Source: Pseudomonadota bacterium
GTDB lineage: Bacteria > Desulfobacterota > Desulfobulbia > Desulfobulbales > Desulfocapsaceae
NCBI GenBank assembly: GCA_023412495.1
Contig: JAEYNP010000042.1
Coordinates: 1-64,000 of the forward strand
Direction: 5' to 3'
Length of the DNA: 64,000 bases
A program made the translations under genes and the position numbers. Under the pieces are notes generated by a model, which saw only the letters and a list, made by a program, of their open reading frames with translations, searched no databases and was not told the DNA's origin. Positions within the stretch are counted from its first letter, which is position 1; every line of letters begins with the position of its first letter. Shown in pieces: positions 61,710 to 64,000 of this stretch.

Positions 61710-64000
61710 TGTTTCAGGACGGAAACGAGCAGTTTTTAGGTTTTGACCCGCACTTCAAGATCTTCCACGATCTCATGCCGTTCAAGGTGCAGGACATTCT
61801 CCTGGTCTCGAGTCGCTACGACGCCTTCATCATGGAGGAGGACGGCAGCCTCGCCACCCGGCTGATCAATGAATACCACGGCCTGAACCTGAGCAAGCCG
61901 CCCAAGATAACCCGGGCCTCCTCCGCCGGCGAGGCGCTGGAGATCCTCGGCCGCAAAAAATTCGAGCTGGTCGTCACCATGCCCTACCTGGGCGGCATGG
62001 ACGCCTTCGCCCTCGGCGCCGCGATCAAAAAGATCCAGCCGCAGGTTCCGGTGATCCTCGTCGCCCACAACATGCGTTCAACCTTTCCCGAGAGAATCGA
62101 CAGCTACGGCGTCGACAGGTCTTTCATCTGGTGCTGCGAGGCCGACCTGTTGCTGGCCATCATCAAGAATGTCGAGGACCACCGCAACGTCGATTCGGAT
62201 ACCCAGCGGGCCATGGTCCGGGTGCTCCTCTATGTGGAGGATTCGCCGCTCTACCGTTCCCTCTTCCTGCCCCTCATCTACCGGGAGGTGGTGCGGCAGA
62301 CCCAGTCGGTGCTGGAGGAAAGCCTCAACGAGCGCCACCGTCTCCTGCGCATGCGGGCGCGTCCCCGCATCCTCATGGCTACCAACTACGAAGAGGCGAT
62401 GGCCCTGTACCAGGCCTACAAGCCCTATGTCTTCGGAATCATCTCGGATGCGAGGTTCCGTCGGGGCGGGGTCATGGCCGACGGGGCGGGGATCGACTTC
62501 CTACGCCTGGTGCGCACGGAGATCCACGACCTGCCGCTCCTTATGGTCTCGAACGACCGGCAGAACCGCTGGATCGCCGAGCGGATTCCGGCGGTCTTTC
62601 TCGACAAGAATTCGCCGATGATCAAGGAGGAGCTGCACAGCTTCTTTCTGAACCACCTCGGTTTCGGCGATTTCATCTTCCGCCTGCCCGACGAGACGGC
62701 GATCGGCAGGGCGGCCAATCTCCACGAGTTCGAAAAGCAGCTGCGGGTGATCCCGGAGGCCTCGCTCCGTTATCACACCACACGCAACCACTTCTCCAAC
62801 TGGGTTATGGCCAGAGCGGAAGTGACGCTGGCCCGCCGGCTGCACAAGGACTATGTGCTGAATATCAACGATCTGCGGTCCATCCGGGAGGATCTCGTCT
62901 ACAAGGTCCATTCCCTGCGCAAACTTCGGCAGAAGGGGGTGGTGGTCAGGTTCTCCGCCGAGGACTACGACAGCGATATCATGGACTTCGTCAAGATCGG
63001 CAGCGGCTCGATGGGCGGCAAGGCGAGGGGAATCGCCTTCATGTGGGCTCTGCTCCAGGAATCCTATCGGGAGAATTCGGTGCTCAACTCCCATTCCATC
63101 ACCATCCCCAAGACCTGCGTGGTCACCGCCGATTGCTTCGGCGCCTTCGTCCAGGAGAACTCCCTGTTTTTCAGCGCGCCGATGTCCGACGAGCAGATCG
63201 CCGACCTGTTCCTCGATGCCGCCCTGCCGGACCGGCTCCGGCAGGAGCTTCGCTCGTTTCTCCTGAAATGCGACCACCCGCTGTCGGTCCGCTCCTCCTC
63301 GGTACTCGAGGACGGCCATTTCAAGCCCTACGCCGGTCTTTATTCCACCTACTTCCTGGCCAACAATCATCCGGAATTCGATGAGCGCCTGGCCCAGCTG
63401 GAGAGCGCCATCAAGCTGGTCTATGCCTCGACCTGGTTCGAGAGCCCCCTGGCCTTTTCCAAGGCCACTGCCCAGGGCCGTGAGGACTCCATGGCGGTCA
63501 TTATCCAGGAACTGGCCGGGGGACGGTACGGCGATTACTGGTATCCCGCGGTATCGGGCGTGGCCCAGTCGCGGAATTTCTATCCGGTCATGGACATGCG
63601 GGCCGACGAGGGGGTTGCCCACATTGCGGTGGGCATCGGCAAGACGGTGGTGGAAGGCGGCAAGACTTTGTGGTTCTCGCCGGCCCGGCCCAAGAAGCTC
63701 ATGCAGTTCTCGACCGTGGAGAACACGCTGAAGTCGAGCCAGCGCAAGTTCTACGCCCTGGACATGACTTCTTCCTGCCTCAACCGCGAGACCTCCAATC
63801 TGGTTCTGCGGGAAGTCCACGAGGCCGAGAACGAGCCGCCAATAACCATGCTCGCCTCCACCTACATCGCCGAAGAGGATCGAGTGCGGGACGGCTGCCT
63901 GCCGGGGCAGAAGATCATGACCTTCGCCCCCATCCTTAAGTATTCCGCCTATCCCCTTGCCGAGATCCTGACAGAATTGCTGGCGATCGGCAAGGAAGGC
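61710..64000 (+). CDS. PEP synthase-like protein with N-terminal receiver-like domains (3' end outside window)
   Basis: The frame from ATG 61710 is open to the right edge (763 codons). No ATG, GTG or TTG precedes it within its open frame. Residues ~28-135 resemble a receiver domain, but the phospho-acceptor position reads LVVTMPYLGG with Thr90. A second receiver-like domain (~208-320) has IISDARFRRGG. From ~427 a PEP synthase-type ATP-grasp domain (PPDK_N) starts with IGSGSMGGKARGIAF and continues with LSVRSSSVLEDG and YAGLYSTYFLAN. PEP synthases make phosphoenolpyruvate from pyruvate and ATP. The central His and C-terminal domains are outside the window, so catalysis cannot be judged. Confidence 0.85.

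Noticed and set aside
61452..61746. Short open frames in the gap before the PEP synthase-like gene, with DYDYDNDNE-like runs
   Set aside because: The Asp/Asn run is simply the translation of the inverted-repeat arm. No independent evidence for a gene.
62131..63820. Long open frames in other frames (62131-63384 plus strand, 62501-63820 minus strand)
   Set aside because: The frame from 61710 is open to the window edge and encodes recognisable PEP synthase motifs; the others are shadows.

Overview
The window is about 58% GC and reads as the chromosome of a Gram-negative anaerobe of the Desulfobacterota, most likely a Desulfobulbales-type sulfate reducer or sulfur disproportionator. The evidence is a DsrP/NrfD-type quinone-interacting membrane subunit at the left edge, futalosine-pathway menaquinone genes (mqnB, mqnD), a NapC/NirT-type hexaheme cytochrome with the CX3CH first haem site common in this phylum, many sigma54-dependent PAS regulators, and the order zapA - 6S RNA - rny - tyrS. 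The taxon is an inference; no rRNA is present. I see no phage, complete insertion sequence or CRISPR array.

Layout. 0-1 kb: end of a dsrP-like gene and a Cys-rich MerR regulator. 1-12.2 kb: a signalling and redox block. It holds a four-PAS sigma54 activator, a PAS histidine kinase translationally coupled to an NtrC-type regulator, a sigma54 promoter with upstream repeats driving two paralogous one-helix membrane microproteins, and then ftsH, a membrane sensor with a degenerate kinase domain, and the hexaheme cytochrome. 12.4-21 kb: complete phosphate regulon (phoU-pstC-pstA-pstS-pstB leftward, phoB-phoR rightward), then tRNA-Gly(CCC). 21-32 kb: a DUF2231 protein, a leftward MglA GTPase - histidine kinase - receiver/GspE ATPase set, a DUF2795 protein, an HDOD protein with a hybrid kinase, a MoaE-like protein, an MltD-type transglycosylase and a Nudix hydrolase. 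32-44 kb: housekeeping, with a ZapB-like protein, zapA, 6S RNA, rny, tyrS, a PerR-like regulator, a radical SAM pair, pal, skp, yicC, remA, gmk and rlmB. 44-54 kb: a periplasmic binding protein, a membrane hybrid kinase, a four-domain S1 protein, a B12/radical SAM protein, lolA, murI, an FmdB zinc ribbon and queA. 54-64 kb: mqnB-mqnD, a fused MobB-like/MobA protein, an XRE regulator with a Cys-rich tail, a six-gene TlpA/NosL/FtsX-type ABC cluster, and the start of a receiver-PEP synthase-like protein that runs off the right edge.

The best candidate for an undescribed system is 3.6-12.2 kb. The coupled kinase/NtrC pair sits directly upstream of a well-formed -24/-12 promoter with two upstream inverted-repeat boxes. 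That promoter drives two related microproteins. Downstream lie FtsH with a Cys-rich tail, a two-helix sensor whose DHp-like segment matches the kinase but has Asn in place of the phospho-accepting His, and a quinol-oxidising-type multihaem cytochrome. I infer a membrane redox or stress-response module in which small proteins and a pseudokinase sensor connect proteolysis to respiratory electron flow. The sequence gives the parts but not the function.

Several intergenic regions hold dispersed hairpin repeats: one family at 7.74, 7.81 and 46.96 kb with a partial copy at 33.0 kb, GGGGCGA-type palindromes at 12.2 kb, and long inverted repeats at 6.64, 18.17 and 61.47 kb. They explain most of the non-coding space larger than 300 bases.
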